Source: Halalkalicoccus paucihalophilus (lineage in GTDB: Archaea; Halobacteriota; Halobacteria; Halobacteriales; Halalkalicoccaceae). From it: 39,175 nucleotides of DNA. The stretch spans positions 1-39,175 of the forward strand of contig NZ_LTAZ01000023.1 of assembly GCF_001593955.1 (NCBI RefSeq), written 5' to 3'. Under the pieces are notes generated by a model. It had not been told where the DNA came from, ran no database searches, and was given only the letters and a program-made list of their open reading frames with translations. Made by a program: the position numbers and the translations under genes. This document shows positions 8,501 to 16,493 of the stretch, piece after piece (within the stretch, counting starts at the first letter, position 1; every line of letters begins with the position of its first letter).

Positions 8501-9820
8501 ATCTATCTCGTAGACGTGCTTGAATCATACGGCGAGTATGTGCTTGTGGAGAATGGAAAGGGAAAGCGAGTCGAACTTGAATCGGAACTCGTCCAGCCAT
8601 TCCTGAAGGGGCAAGACGTAAAACGGTATGCTCCTCTTGATCCTCCGCAGCAGATTGTGCTCCCATATAATATATTTGATGAACGGTCACCAGAATTTAT
8701 AGAAGAAGGCGTTCTATCGAGAAAATACCCGAATATTCATTCTTATTTCAAGTCTTACGAGTCTGAGTTGCGTGACCGCGACGGTGGTAGCATGGACTCA
8801 CCAAGGTGGTATGACCTGACCCGTAATCAAAATATGATAGAATTCTCGAAGTCCAAACTCATCACTCCAGAAATAAGCTACGGTAGTAATTTTACCCACG
8901 ATTCAGAAGGCGTGTTCCATAAATCGAAAGTGTATGGTATCATTTTTGAGGATAAATGGGATGAACTTCGAACTGCCCTTTTGGGCGCTCTGAACAGTTC
9001 CTTGCTCTGGTTCTACTTGAGGAATACAGGGTACGTACTTCGAGGTGGCTATTTTACGTTCAAGACAGACTACCTCAATCCATTTTGTGTTCCAGAGAAA
9101 CAGCGATTTAACTCAAAGACGAATAGAAAAGTGTTTAGACAGGAGCTGTCTTCTTACGTGACAACACAGATTGAGACACGACGGGAAAGGCAATCACTCA
9201 ATCTCGATCTCTTTGATTACCTCGGAATCCCGAGTGACGAACTCCCCGATTCAAAAGCAGGCGAGACGCTTGAAGAGATACAGATGCCCGTCGCGGGCGT
9301 TGCAGACACGCTACTGACCGAAACGGAAGAGGAATACGAGGGTCTGCGGATTGAGGGCGTCACCTTCGATGATGACGGCGGGCGATTGGTGCTATCGGTG
9401 GATCTCAGCTACAAGGTGGACGAAAACGACCCTCGCGAAACCGACCGCTGGGACCGACTTGCTGAATCGGAGTTCGAGACCTACGAGGCGATGGCCTTCG
9501 TTGGACTCTCCGAGACCGAGGAGACGCTGCTGCGTGAGTTTGTCCCCGTCGCCGTCGAGAAGGCCGAAGGCTTTGCGGGATTCCGGCAGGACGCGACCAA
9601 GACGAACTCACCGTTGAATCGATTGAAGATACTGACGCTTCCTGACGTTGACGAAATTCAAGCTGGGTTGGAGCAGTACATCGAAGTACGCGATCGCGCC
9701 GACGAACTTGACGCGAAGATCGAGAAGACCGACCAGCTCATCGACGAGATCGTCTACGACCTCTACGATCTGACCGACGAGGAGATTGAAATCGTCAAGT
9801 CCGCAGTCGCTGATGACTGA
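5591..9820 (+). CDS. Type IIG-like nuclease/N6-adenine methyltransferase (DrmMI-like)
   Basis: 1409 aa. The N-terminal 180 residues look like a PD-(D/E)XK nuclease: PDYGFF (92-97), then D125-A-K127 and Q151, ending in a WAILTDGQKWRLY strand pair. A methyltransferase domain follows with SAM motif I DPAMGSG (about 536-542) and catalytic NPPY (about 792-795), the Eco57I/TaqI-class gamma-type adenine methylase arrangement. Residues about 860-1180 form a TaqI_C-like target-recognition region. The C-terminus ends in a long charged helix. One polypeptide could therefore recognise, methylate and cut. In size and helicase partner it resembles DISARM DrmMI, but drmA, drmB and drmC are absent. The downstream helicase gene overlaps by 8 nt, so coupled translation is likely. 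Confidence 0.85.
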   Translation: MQTELTYRTNRDLFSNYYLDEHLPETEEWDEISEDELREAYEEINELWNREKGTAPKRNESQLEEKFIRPMFRKLGIPFEVEESTSRTQRRPDYGFFESEKAARGAFERREEGGDFYKDTVAVADAKRWGRPLDTRGSGEHKRDFENPSYQIHVYLQETSARWAILTDGQKWRLYYGPTSHRLDSYYEIDLPTVLEKGDLEDFKYFYLFFRHEAFLEDASGDSFLDDVYGESNVFAQELGEDLQDNIYDAIKVLSEGFLQYPENNLDEGDLDRIHDSSLIYLYRLIFVLYAESEGRDLLNTDNDIYKQSYSLNSLKQEIAEELDSADPKYRNWQDNLWSRLGELFKLIDQGSQSRGIPEEDLYIPAYNGGLFRTNPDATDSQEALFLANHEVGDAYLARVIELLTRSQSEGGKIFVDYSSLDVRHLGSIYEGLLEYQLNVADEPLTLDDGEYVIPDEGDEILVEVGEVYLTTGSGERKATGSYYTPEYVVEYIVDNTLGPLVGDIREDLVGQSARGDERGFADKFADRVFDLKVLDPAMGSGHFLTNAVDYLAREIIDAQEKQAAQQGVETVDEERDINWARRQVAQRCIYGVDLNPLATELAKVSLWLRTLAAEQPLAFLDHHLKTGNSLVGSDIEDVLDNGDGGARTDDGQLTLEQSFAHTRQQALEHVMDRFQDLLAIDNETLADAKEMEDVYDEVREDPLYRHLLAMANVHTAAEFGLDVPSDADKRMAEALRSDSWDDIEGQDWYRSAQAMAKDQNFFHWELEFPIAFYEQDGARKKDGGFDAVIGNPPYIRIQELQGRNPKQAEYLLNEYESAVKSFDIYVSFTEKGHTLLREGGLLGYIEPHKFFQSDFGEGLRGYIANDQALREVLSFGRHQVFEGVSVYTCVLILQRGGCEEFRYSKIDPEILIQGEEWSTHSMDATYTEEPWVFQSPETLQVLESIENAGPPLEEITSKIYQGVVTSADDIYLVDVLESYGEYVLVENGKGKRVELESELVQPFLKGQDVKRYAPLDPPQQIVLPYNIFDERSPEFIEEGVLSRKYPNIHSYFKSYESELRDRDGGSMDSPRWYDLTRNQNMIEFSKSKLITPEISYGSNFTHDSEGVFHKSKVYGIIFEDKWDELRTALLGALNSSLLWFYLRNTGYVLRGGYFTFKTDYLNPFCVPEKQRFNSKTNRKVFRQELSSYVTTQIETRRERQSLNLDLFDYLGIPSDELPDSKAGETLEEIQMPVAGVADTLLTETEEEYEGLRIEGVTFDDDGGRLVLSVDLSYKVDENDPRETDRWDRLAESEFETYEAMAFVGLSETEETLLREFVPVAVEKAEGFAGFRQDATKTNSPLNRLKILTLPDVDEIQAGLEQYIEVRDRADELDAKIEKTDQLIDEIVYDLYDLTDEEIEIVKSAVADD

Positions 9821-12749
9821 TTACGCAGTCGGCGACCACGTTAAGTTCGCCGGCGGACAGGGCGAAATCACGAAAATCGAGGACCGCCCGAATGGAGGTC
9901 AACTCCTCCATGTCTATACCACAGAGGGACAGCTCCGAAAGCTTCCGAGTGGCTTGCCCCATATCGAACGAATCGACTCCATCGTTGACCGGCTCGCAGC
10001 CAAGCAGGTTGACGATCCGCTCCACCATGATCTCCGAGAGCGTGCGACTCGTCTCGACCTTGCCTATCGATACGACCGCTTCCTCTCGCTGACGAACAAT
10101 CGTATCGAGATCGAACCGTATCAGGTCCAAGCTGCCTACGAGATTCTGAACTCGTACGACCACCGCTATCTCGTCGGCGACGAGGTTGGTCTTGGGAAGA
10201 CCATCGAGGCCGGGATCGTCATCGAGGAACTCATCGCCCGAGGACGTGCCGAACGGGTACTCATTGTCGCCCCCGCACCGCTGGCCGTCCAGTGGCAAGA
10301 GGAGCTCCGCGAGAAATTCGACCGGAATTTCGTCCTTTATGATCGCAATACCGTCCAGACGTATCGCCAATCACACCCGAACCAGAACGTCTGGCAACAG
10401 GAAGACCGAATCATCACGTCGATCGACTTCGCCAAACAGGACGACGTACTCGAGGCTCTGCGCAATCTCGAAGAGGAGTGGGACATCGCCGTGTTCGACG
10501 AGGCGCACCACCTGACTGCCCGCCGTTCGAGCGACGATTCGACTGAACGTACACAGCGCTACATGGTCGGCGAGGCCGTCGCGAACAACTCCAATGCGCT
10601 TCTGTTGCTCACCGGGACGCCCCACAAAGGGAAGTCAGATCAGTTCTACCACCTTGTCAGCCTACTCGACCCGTATCGATTCAGCCACGAATCCCAGATC
10701 ACCCCCGAAGGCTTGGAGGACCTGATGATCCGCCGGCTCAAGGACGATATGTACGAGACCGACGGGACGCGGATGTTCCCCGAGAAGAACATCGAGGCAC
10801 TTCCTGTCGAGATGACTCCCGAGGAGCGCGAGCTCTACAACGACGTTACAGAGTACATCCGCGAGTACTACAACCTCGCGCAAAACGAGGAGAATCAGGC
10901 CGCCGGATTCACGATGGTCATCTATCAGAAACGGCTCGTCTCGAGCATTCACGCCATCCGGAAATCACTCGAAAATCGGATGCGTGCGATCCAAAACGAT
11001 GCCGTCGCTGAGGATTTACCCGACGACGTCCAGGAACTCATCCCGCGCTACAGTACGGAGCCCGAGACGCTCACTGACGCCGAACGTGCTCGCGTCGAGG
11101 AAGCCCTTGAACACGTCACGATCACGCTCAATCGAGCACAGATAGATGCGGAACTCGGACGCGTCAAGCAGCTCTGGCGGCAGGCAAAGGCGATCGAGAC
11201 CGATTCCAAGGCGGAACTTCTCCGCGAGTTCGTCGAGCGTATCCTCGCCGAAGACCCCGACGAAAAGATCCTGATCTTCACGGAGTACACGGATACGCTC
11301 AAATATTTGCGTGATACCGTCTTCCCAGAGCACGATATCGCGCAGGTGTACGGCGATCTCGAACAAGAGCGTCGGCGTCGAGAGATGGAGAAGTTCGAGG
11401 AGGAAGCGAATCTGATGTTAGCGACTGACGCCGCACAGGAGGGTCTCAACCTCCAGTTCGCTCATATAATGGTGAACTACGACCTACCATGGAATCCGAT
11501 TCGGATCGATCAGCGAATGGGTCGACTCCACCGCTATGGGCAGGATCGGACCGTTGAGATACGCAACCTCTTCTTCGATAACACGCGAGAAAGCGATATT
11601 CTCGAACTCCTCCTCGAGAAGACTGATCAGATCGAGGCCGATCTCGGGATGCGATCTGACGTGCTCGGCCGGATTCTCGAGAACGTTGACCTTGACGAGA
11701 CGATCATGGCCGCTATCGCGGAAGGCCGACCGACTGAAGCGGTAGTTGCCGACATCGAAGCAACGATCGAAGAGCGAAAGGAAGCGCTCGAAACAGTCGA
11801 AAACGACTTTCTCATCCGCGATCGGTTCGATCTCTCTGATGAAGATCGAGAAATCTTGGAAATCATCGAGCGAAGTCGCCACGGCGAAGTAGGTGAAGCT
11901 GATATTGAAGCGCTCGTCCGGGAGTTCTTCGACGAGTTCGGTGGGACGATCAAAGGAGTACGTCCAGGACCTGCTCGATCGAGTGGTGATATCTTCCGTC
12001 TTGAGGTCCCAAACGTCCTCACCGGAGACCAAATCAAGAGCCACTACGACACGGCAACGTTCACGAAAGACGTCGCGATGGAAGAAGACGAGGTCGACTT
12101 CATCGCACTCGATCATCCGCTAGTCCAGTCACTCATCGACTACTGTCTCGATTCGAACCGTGTCCAGGGCCAAATCGCCGTGAAAGTAGCGGCGAACCCC
12201 GAGGAGACACCGGGGATTCTGTTCAACTACCGGCTTGGATACGTTTCGGGTACAGGTGATGCGATCACTGAAAAATTCGTTAGGCTGTACGCGACGCGTG
12301 AAGGGACGATCACAGCAGAGATACCAGAATTCGTAGAAACGCTGTCGCCGAACGATAGCGTCGTTGATTCGTGCTCAACCCTTGATCAACTTGCATCGAA
12401 AGCATCGCAACTTCACGATGTAGCCGAAGCGAGAGCGTGGGACGAGGTCGAATCGTTTGCGGATGAAGCTCGAACCGAGCGAGAACGAGAGATCGGAATC
12501 AAACGAGAGCACGCTGAGCGCTACTTTACAGATCAGATTGAGGAGTGGGAAGAGCGTCTTGAGACATATCAGGAGCGTGCTGAGCAGGGAGCCGATATGA
12601 GTGCACCGATCGGGAATGCCCAGCGTGAGCTCGAACAGCTCCGACGACAACGAGACAAAGAATTGAGCCAGCTTGGAGAGGAGCAGCACGTCACACCGGA
12701 AGAGCCAGAGTTAGTTACCGCTGCGCTTGTGATTCCTCCAGAGGAGTGA
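9813..12749 (+). CDS. SNF2-family helicase (DrmD-like)
   Basis: 978 aa from the ATG at 9813, which overlaps the methyltransferase stop by 8 nt. Walker A GDEVGLGKT is at about residue 122, DEAH at about 229, then LLLTGTPHKGK. The second RecA lobe carries ILIFTEYTDT, ATDAAQEGLNLQ and QRMGRLHRYGQ (about 566). These are SNF2/RapA-type motifs. The C-terminal 350 residues are acidic and coiled-coil-like. SNF2 translocases paired with large adenine methylases occur in class 1 DISARM (DrmD with DrmMI); here it most likely translocates DNA for the partner. The pair without other drm genes may be a minimal two-protein restriction system or a DISARM remnant. Confidence 0.88.
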   Translation: MTDYAVGDHVKFAGGQGEITKIEDRPNGGQLLHVYTTEGQLRKLPSGLPHIERIDSIVDRLAAKQVDDPLHHDLRERATRLDLAYRYDRFLSLTNNRIEIEPYQVQAAYEILNSYDHRYLVGDEVGLGKTIEAGIVIEELIARGRAERVLIVAPAPLAVQWQEELREKFDRNFVLYDRNTVQTYRQSHPNQNVWQQEDRIITSIDFAKQDDVLEALRNLEEEWDIAVFDEAHHLTARRSSDDSTERTQRYMVGEAVANNSNALLLLTGTPHKGKSDQFYHLVSLLDPYRFSHESQITPEGLEDLMIRRLKDDMYETDGTRMFPEKNIEALPVEMTPEERELYNDVTEYIREYYNLAQNEENQAAGFTMVIYQKRLVSSIHAIRKSLENRMRAIQNDAVAEDLPDDVQELIPRYSTEPETLTDAERARVEEALEHVTITLNRAQIDAELGRVKQLWRQAKAIETDSKAELLREFVERILAEDPDEKILIFTEYTDTLKYLRDTVFPEHDIAQVYGDLEQERRRREMEKFEEEANLMLATDAAQEGLNLQFAHIMVNYDLPWNPIRIDQRMGRLHRYGQDRTVEIRNLFFDNTRESDILELLLEKTDQIEADLGMRSDVLGRILENVDLDETIMAAIAEGRPTEAVVADIEATIEERKEALETVENDFLIRDRFDLSDEDREILEIIERSRHGEVGEADIEALVREFFDEFGGTIKGVRPGPARSSGDIFRLEVPNVLTGDQIKSHYDTATFTKDVAMEEDEVDFIALDHPLVQSLIDYCLDSNRVQGQIAVKVAANPEETPGILFNYRLGYVSGTGDAITEKFVRLYATREGTITAEIPEFVETLSPNDSVVDSCSTLDQLASKASQLHDVAEARAWDEVESFADEARTEREREIGIKREHAERYFTDQIEEWEERLETYQERAEQGADMSAPIGNAQRELEQLRRQRDKELSQLGEEQHVTPEEPELVTAALVIPPEE

Positions 12750-12843
12750 TGGCAAGAGGAAGCCGACAGCCCCAACGCTCTCGCCGAAACAGAGAGCCTG
12801 AAAGAATCAGCCCTGATCGGCTAACAGATACCGCTCTCGGCGC

Positions 12844-13146
12844 TCAACGGTCCGGCGAGCCGTTGAGTAGGCCACGCCGGTTCAGTTCTCGATTACCCGA
12901 TACGAGTGCCCTGTGTCGCATAGGTCGGGCTGACCCGCTCGAGACTTTCCATTCGATACGTTTCCCATCGAGGTCGAGTGCCTTGGAGATCGTAGTTTGA
13001 TACTGCCCGTTTTGGTTGACGGTAGTTCGGGTGGTTTGAGGTGTCTCTGGCAATACTGTTGATTCTAACGCTATTTTAACTGATAATAGAGGTTGTTTCG
13101 GGTATTCCGGTTTCTGGAACACTTCCCCCTGATAGTCGGTCCACAA
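12844..13146 (-). pseudogene. Degenerate AbrB-type antitoxin-like gene
   Basis: The middle of this frame has a clear haloarchaeal AbrB signature (TTRTTVNQNGQ, TTISKALDLDGKRIEWKV), but the usual Met is replaced by a TTG at 13053. A few residues typical of the family are missing between ISKAL and DLDGKR, and the sequence after EWKVSSGS no longer looks like the family. It is probably a decayed copy. Nothing else is recognised between 12750 and 13258. Confidence 0.5.
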
Positions 13147-13258
13147 TCATAGTTGGTTTCGTAGTGATTCGTGCAACCGTTCGAGAACGAGCGTTCTCAT
13201 TCGGATCGATGGACTGGAATTGATCGTCGAAAGAATACGAATCTGGTGAGCCTTGTGC

Positions 13259-13936
13259 TCAGGCAGTGCTAAGCACGGACTCCGCACGGTGGTAGCGATA
13301 CCCCTTCGGGATTAATCGGATCTCGTCGAACGAATCCGGCATTTCGAAGGTCTCGCTGTCTCGAATGACCTTGACGAGCCGTTCCAACTTCTCCCGTCGG
13401 TTCTGCGGCGTGCCGACGCGAAGATAGTTTTCTAATTCGCCAGGTTCGAAGCCGAGTTTTCGGGCCAATTCCTCTCGGAGCGTTTCGCTATCCTCGTTCG
13501 TCACGTAAGGGTCGCCTCCATCAGCGACCGCCATCTTTCCGTCTTCGTCGGAGGGATCCATCGAGCGAATGTACTCAAGTGCACGTCCGCATTCTCCGTG
13601 GACCGCCGCAGGGAATTTCTTCTCTCCCATGACGAACTCGCCGTCGCGTTCCCGAATGATGTACCAGTCGGGTCCGTTGGGCTCGTAGCGATCAAGCAAT
13701 CCAGCTCCGAAGAGGTTGTCAACGGCAGTGTCGAGGTTGCAATTGAGGTCCAATCCCATCTCGTCGAGAGTCATTTCCATGTCTCTTTTCCCAAGGTCTG
13801 GGCCCGTTTCACCGGGTACTGTCTGTCTCCAGTGATGCGCGGTGTAGACCTTGATCTGCCCTTCCAGGCTAGGATGGTGGGAGTGCTGTTCTCGAAGTCG
13901 ATTGATAATGTTCCTAGGATTCAAGCGTAATCGCAA
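13259..13936 (-). CDS. Hypothetical protein, possible wHTH
   Basis: 225 aa if started at TTG 13936; no ATG occurs before residue 53, and a stop lies 15 codons upstream, so the start is uncertain and the 5' end may be damaged. The N-terminal half has alternating helices (RNIINRLREQH; LDTAVDNLFGAGLL) followed by a WYIIRERDGEFVMG beta pair, compatible with a winged helix. The middle is acidic. The C-terminal half has a basic helix pair (QNRREKLERLVKVIRD) and ends RLIPKGYRYHRAESVL. No function recognised. It stands alone, convergent with the restriction operon. Confidence 0.55.
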   Translation of the reverse strand: MRLRLNPRNIINRLREQHSHHPSLEGQIKVYTAHHWRQTVPGETGPDLGKRDMEMTLDEMGLDLNCNLDTAVDNLFGAGLLDRYEPNGPDWYIIRERDGEFVMGEKKFPAAVHGECGRALEYIRSMDPSDEDGKMAVADGGDPYVTNEDSETLREELARKLGFEPGELENYLRVGTPQNRREKLERLVKVIRDSETFEMPDSFDEIRLIPKGYRYHRAESVLSTA

Positions 13937-14130
13937 GACTGCAGTTGGTTCGCCTCCCGGCAGTAAGATTTACGTACCGACGTGCGTAGATACGGTTGTC
14001 TTCGCACATCAAAGACATACTGCTGTCGCGAGGGATGTCCGAACCTGGCCTAAACAGGTTCGAACCAATGCCCCATTCTCGTGAGTTGAGCATTCGCCTG
14101 TAGTGTCTACTCTGATAATGGAATTCCTAA

Positions 14131-14227
14131 TATAAAAGCTCCACGCTCATTATGGGCGTGAAACACCTCCGAAGGTGCTCTAGGCTGCCCTAGAAGGGTG
14201 ATCTGGAAATTAGGAGCAATCACCTAG
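14131..14227 (+). ncRNA. Candidate structured RNA: four consecutive hairpins
   Basis: Four stems follow one another: CACGCTC/GGGCGTG (14142-14148/14154-14160), CACCT/AGGTG (14164-14168/14173-14177), TCTAGG/CCTAGA (14179-14184/14189-14194) and GGTGAT/ATCACC (14197-14202/14219-14224). A TATA-like AATATAAAAG (14129-14138) sits directly before them, too close to drive this exact RNA on the plus strand. Hairpin clusters like this occur at ends of IS200/IS605 elements, so a transposon-end remnant is the main alternative. It lies in the gene-free interval 13937-14527, where nothing else convincing is seen. Confidence 0.35.
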
Positions 14228-14527
14228 TTTCGGTTTCGATATCGATTAGCGGTAATTTGATATAATCTATCGCCTACAGATAGTAGTTTCATCAAATAAC
14301 GCAAAATCCTAGTGTCAGAGATGTGTGCGCAACCCAGTTAGTTTTCTGGAGCGTATGGTAGTTCACCCGACGTATCAATGAACAGGGAGATGCGTAACGA
14401 GATCAAATTACGGGCAAACGACCCGATACAGAGGTATCTTTACAGAACGGTTCTCTCGCCCATTAACGTGTCCAATACTCATATTTCAGCACAGCCACTG
14501 ATTCCTCTCAGTCGCTACCCTTGAGAC

Positions 14528-15085
14528 TCATCGGAGCGCACACTCCTTGGCGTGGAACTTCGAGCGCTCTACGTCCCCGCGACGGAGAGATTCGCGCCCA
14601 CAGTCCTCGCACCGCCAGTACTCCGCACCACCCTGCTCGGCCGGTTCCGTCCACGGCCCGGTAATGGTCGGCTCGTCGACGCCAGTGTCCTGCGAGGCGG
14701 TCTCGGTCGCAACACCGCCGTCGGTCACAACTACAGCATCGTCGGCCGGTCGGTGCTCAACGGTCGAATCACCCAGCCCACGATACTCCTCGCGAGCGGC
14801 GATCATCAGCTCGACGTCCGTCTCCTCGTCGAGATCGGGCACGTTGCGCTGGTTGAGTGCCATCTCGACGCGGCGCTGGTGCTTGCACGCGCCGTCCTGA
14901 TACGTGGCGCTGGGACACTCGCACGTCTCCGTAATCAGGCACACGCGGTACACTGAGCCGCTCTCGCTGTAGACGTCGAACTCGCCCGCTTCACCGGCGT
15001 GGCGGTCGATGCTCATGCTCTCGGTCGCGGCGCGGATCGTTCGCTTGTCGATACCTTCTTTCGTGTTCGCTTGTTTCGTCGACAT
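14528..15085 (-). CDS. SWIM zinc-finger protein
   Basis: 185 aa. C55-E-C57, C67-K-H69 form a canonical SWIM motif (CxC-x9-CxH), preceded by the usual strand VYRVCLITETCEC. A flexible acidic middle (about 85-150) leads to a second, C-terminal zinc site, WRCEDCGRESL then HAKEC. SWIM domains bind DNA or protein; haloarchaeal plasmids often carry such genes, from general knowledge. Unlike most haloarchaeal genes it has a long leader: an 11-bp stem with two inner hairpins ends 13 nt before the ATG, and an AGGT that could serve as a Shine-Dalgarno site follows it directly. Confidence 0.78.
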   Translation of the reverse strand: MSTKQANTKEGIDKRTIRAATESMSIDRHAGEAGEFDVYSESGSVYRVCLITETCECPSATYQDGACKHQRRVEMALNQRNVPDLDEETDVELMIAAREEYRGLGDSTVEHRPADDAVVVTDGGVATETASQDTGVDEPTITGPWTEPAEQGGAEYWRCEDCGRESLRRGDVERSKFHAKECALR

Positions 15086-15097
15086 GGGTTCTTACCT

Positions 15098-15162
15098 GAG
15101 AAACCCGGCCTCGGTGTCCAACCACCGGGGCGATTCAACCGCCCGATAGCACCGGGTTTCTC
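15098..15162 (-). promoter_or_regulatory. Three-way-junction 5' leader of the SWIM gene
   Basis: On the minus strand GAGAAACCCGG pairs perfectly with CCGGGTTTCTC (15162-15152 with 15108-15098). Between them lie two hairpins: GGGCG/CGCCC with loop GTTGAAT (15128-15144) and CGGTG/CACCG with loop GTTGGA (15112-15127). AGGT at the end of the structure lies about 9 nt before the start codon. The fold resembles a riboswitch or protein-binding leader and could hide the ribosome site. A DNA cruciform or operator is the alternative. Confidence 0.5.
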
Positions 15163-15263
15163 TATCTATACTTACTATCGCCACTCACTTATACATTTGC
15201 ATAAGTAGTGAGCAGTTTATACGAGTGCATACATTTAAGTGATTAGGGATAGACGTATACAGT

Positions 15264-15413
15264 GTGGGCGCACAAACCCAAGCTGTGAAAGAGTACACAA
15301 CGATTCGGGTTACACCCGACGTGGCCGACGAACTTCACGACCGCAAAGAGAGAGGCGAGAGTTACGACGACGTGCTCCGGCGGATTCTCAACCTCGGTGA
15401 GTACGAAAAATGA
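15264..15413 (+). CDS. Small ribbon-helix-helix protein (antitoxin-like)
   Basis: 49 aa from GTG 15264 (or 42 aa from GTG 15285). TTIRVTPDVADELHDRK then SYDDVLRRIL is the strand-helix-helix layout of CopG/VapB-type proteins. Its stop overlaps the next start as ATGA, so it is coupled to the zinc-site protein at 15410. RHH proteins of this size are antitoxins or operator-binding regulators; the partner does not resemble a known toxin. It diverges from the SWIM gene, and a dyad CTTAT/ATAAG at about 15188-15205 lies in the shared spacer. Confidence 0.65.
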   Translation: MGAQTQAVKEYTTIRVTPDVADELHDRKERGESYDDVLRRILNLGEYEK

Positions 15414-15694
15414 GCGGGTGTGACTGTCGACCACCGCGCTCCCTCCGTGTGAGCGACGAAAACGTTGTAGAGGAAGACGTCGAATCCGTTCGGCTTCGGT
15501 GTCGCAACTGTGGGGGAAAGGCCGGTTGGCTCCCTCTCTCGCTCGCCAGCAGCTTCGGCGTGTCTGAGGAGTTCCTCCGCAAGGCTGCCGAACCGGGAGT
15601 TGGTGAGTGGACGCTGCATATAGACGCTGATATCGCGGATAAATTCCGCGGGAGCATGATGGATATCGACCCCGATCGCTACCAAGAAGAGTGA
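15410..15694 (+). CDS. Small zinc-site protein coupled to RHH gene
   Basis: 94 aa. An N-terminal CDC and an internal CRNCGG (about 31-36) could bind zinc. The rest is a mixed segment with hydrophobic helix (LPLSLASSFGV) and an acidic tail. The start overlaps the RHH stop (ATGA), so the two are one transcription unit. It ends 2 nt before the convergent gene at 15696. No family is recognised; a plasmid accessory role is all that can be said. Confidence 0.55.
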   Translation: MSGCDCRPPRSLRVSDENVVEEDVESVRLRCRNCGGKAGWLPLSLASSFGVSEEFLRKAAEPGVGEWTLHIDADIADKFRGSMMDIDPDRYQEE

Positions 15695-15695
15695 G

Positions 15696-16271
15696 TTACT
15701 CGCCGTCCGACGCCCCGAGTATCGCCTCAGCATATTCTTCGCGTGAGATGAACCCCGCCGATCGAAGTTGGTCTAATTCATCGTCCGACAGCGTCGTTAG
15801 GTCCTGCTCGGCGAGCTCCTCCAGGGGATCGCCACGGTCGACAACGACCGAGAGATCCGTCCAACTCTCGCCGAGCATCTCGAGTGCGTTCATGATCCCG
15901 GCGCGGACCATCAACTCAGCACGTCGTTCGGGGCGGCCTTGCTGGCTTTTGGCACCCGTTTCGAGGTATGGTAACTGCGATTCGATCACGAACGCGAGAG
16001 TCACAAGATCGGAGAGACTGAGCGAATGCGTGTCCTCTTGGGCTGCAAATGAAGAGTCGTATTCGACGGCCTCTTTCAAGTCCTCGATCGGCAGCTCCTC
16101 AAGGAGCAACGAAATGTCGGGGAGCCCGACATGCAACCGTTTGAGGATGTTACGCTTGTGGTACGACCTGAGCTGTTTCGTGAACTCCTCTTCGCGTTCG
16201 GCCTCAGACATACGTAGGAACTCGCGTTGAGTATCTGTCAAGAGCGAGTTCTGATCCGCGGATACGTCCAT
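15696..16271 (-). CDS. Hypothetical acidic helical protein
   Basis: 191 aa from ATG 16271 (MDVSADQNSLL), preferred to an upstream GTG-type start. Almost all helical, with no Cys pair and no membrane segment. A segment LSLSDLVTLAFVIESQLPYLETG and a C-terminal LSDDELDQLRSAGFISREEY short helical repeat (typical of SHOCT-like or helical hairpin tails) are visible. It is convergent with the RHH/zinc pair and divergent from the RHH gene at 16341. No function recognised. Confidence 0.6.
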   Translation of the reverse strand: MDVSADQNSLLTDTQREFLRMSEAEREEEFTKQLRSYHKRNILKRLHVGLPDISLLLEELPIEDLKEAVEYDSSFAAQEDTHSLSLSDLVTLAFVIESQLPYLETGAKSQQGRPERRAELMVRAGIMNALEMLGESWTDLSVVVDRGDPLEELAEQDLTTLSDDELDQLRSAGFISREEYAEAILGASDGE

Positions 16272-16340
16272 CGTAAAAGAAAATACTTGACCCACTCACA
16301 AAACATTAATGGTGGTGGCTGTATAACGATATCATGTATA

Positions 16341-16493
16341 GTGGAGATTACTACAATCTCAGTCTCGCCCGAAAACGCCGACGGGCTCCGAGCGGTTCGC
16401 GACGAGCGCAACCTCCGATCAATGGACGCCGCGCTTGAACAGCTGCTCGAGAAGGCATACGGTGAGACCCCGACCGCGGAGAGTACCAACTGA
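16341..16493 (+). CDS. Small ribbon-helix-helix protein
   Basis: 50 aa from GTG 16341. VEITTISVSPENADGLRAV followed by SMDAALEQLLEKAYGE fits an RHH (CopG-like) DNA-binding dimer subunit. Its stop overlaps an ATG at 16493 (TGATG). The family commonly provides antitoxins or plasmid copy-number repressors. Upstream the spacer with the divergent gene at 16271 is only 69 nt. Confidence 0.6.
   Translation: MEITTISVSPENADGLRAVRDERNLRSMDAALEQLLEKAYGETPTAESTN

Noticed and set aside
11484..12116. Long antisense open frames across the helicase and methylase genes
   Set aside because: They are expected in GC-rich genes with strong codon bias; the sense frames carry clear motifs and the antisense ones none.
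14378..14524. 48-codon frame MNREMRNEIKLRAND...
   Set aside because: No ribosome site, coupling, promoter or family pattern; ends against the convergent SWIM gene. Probably chance.
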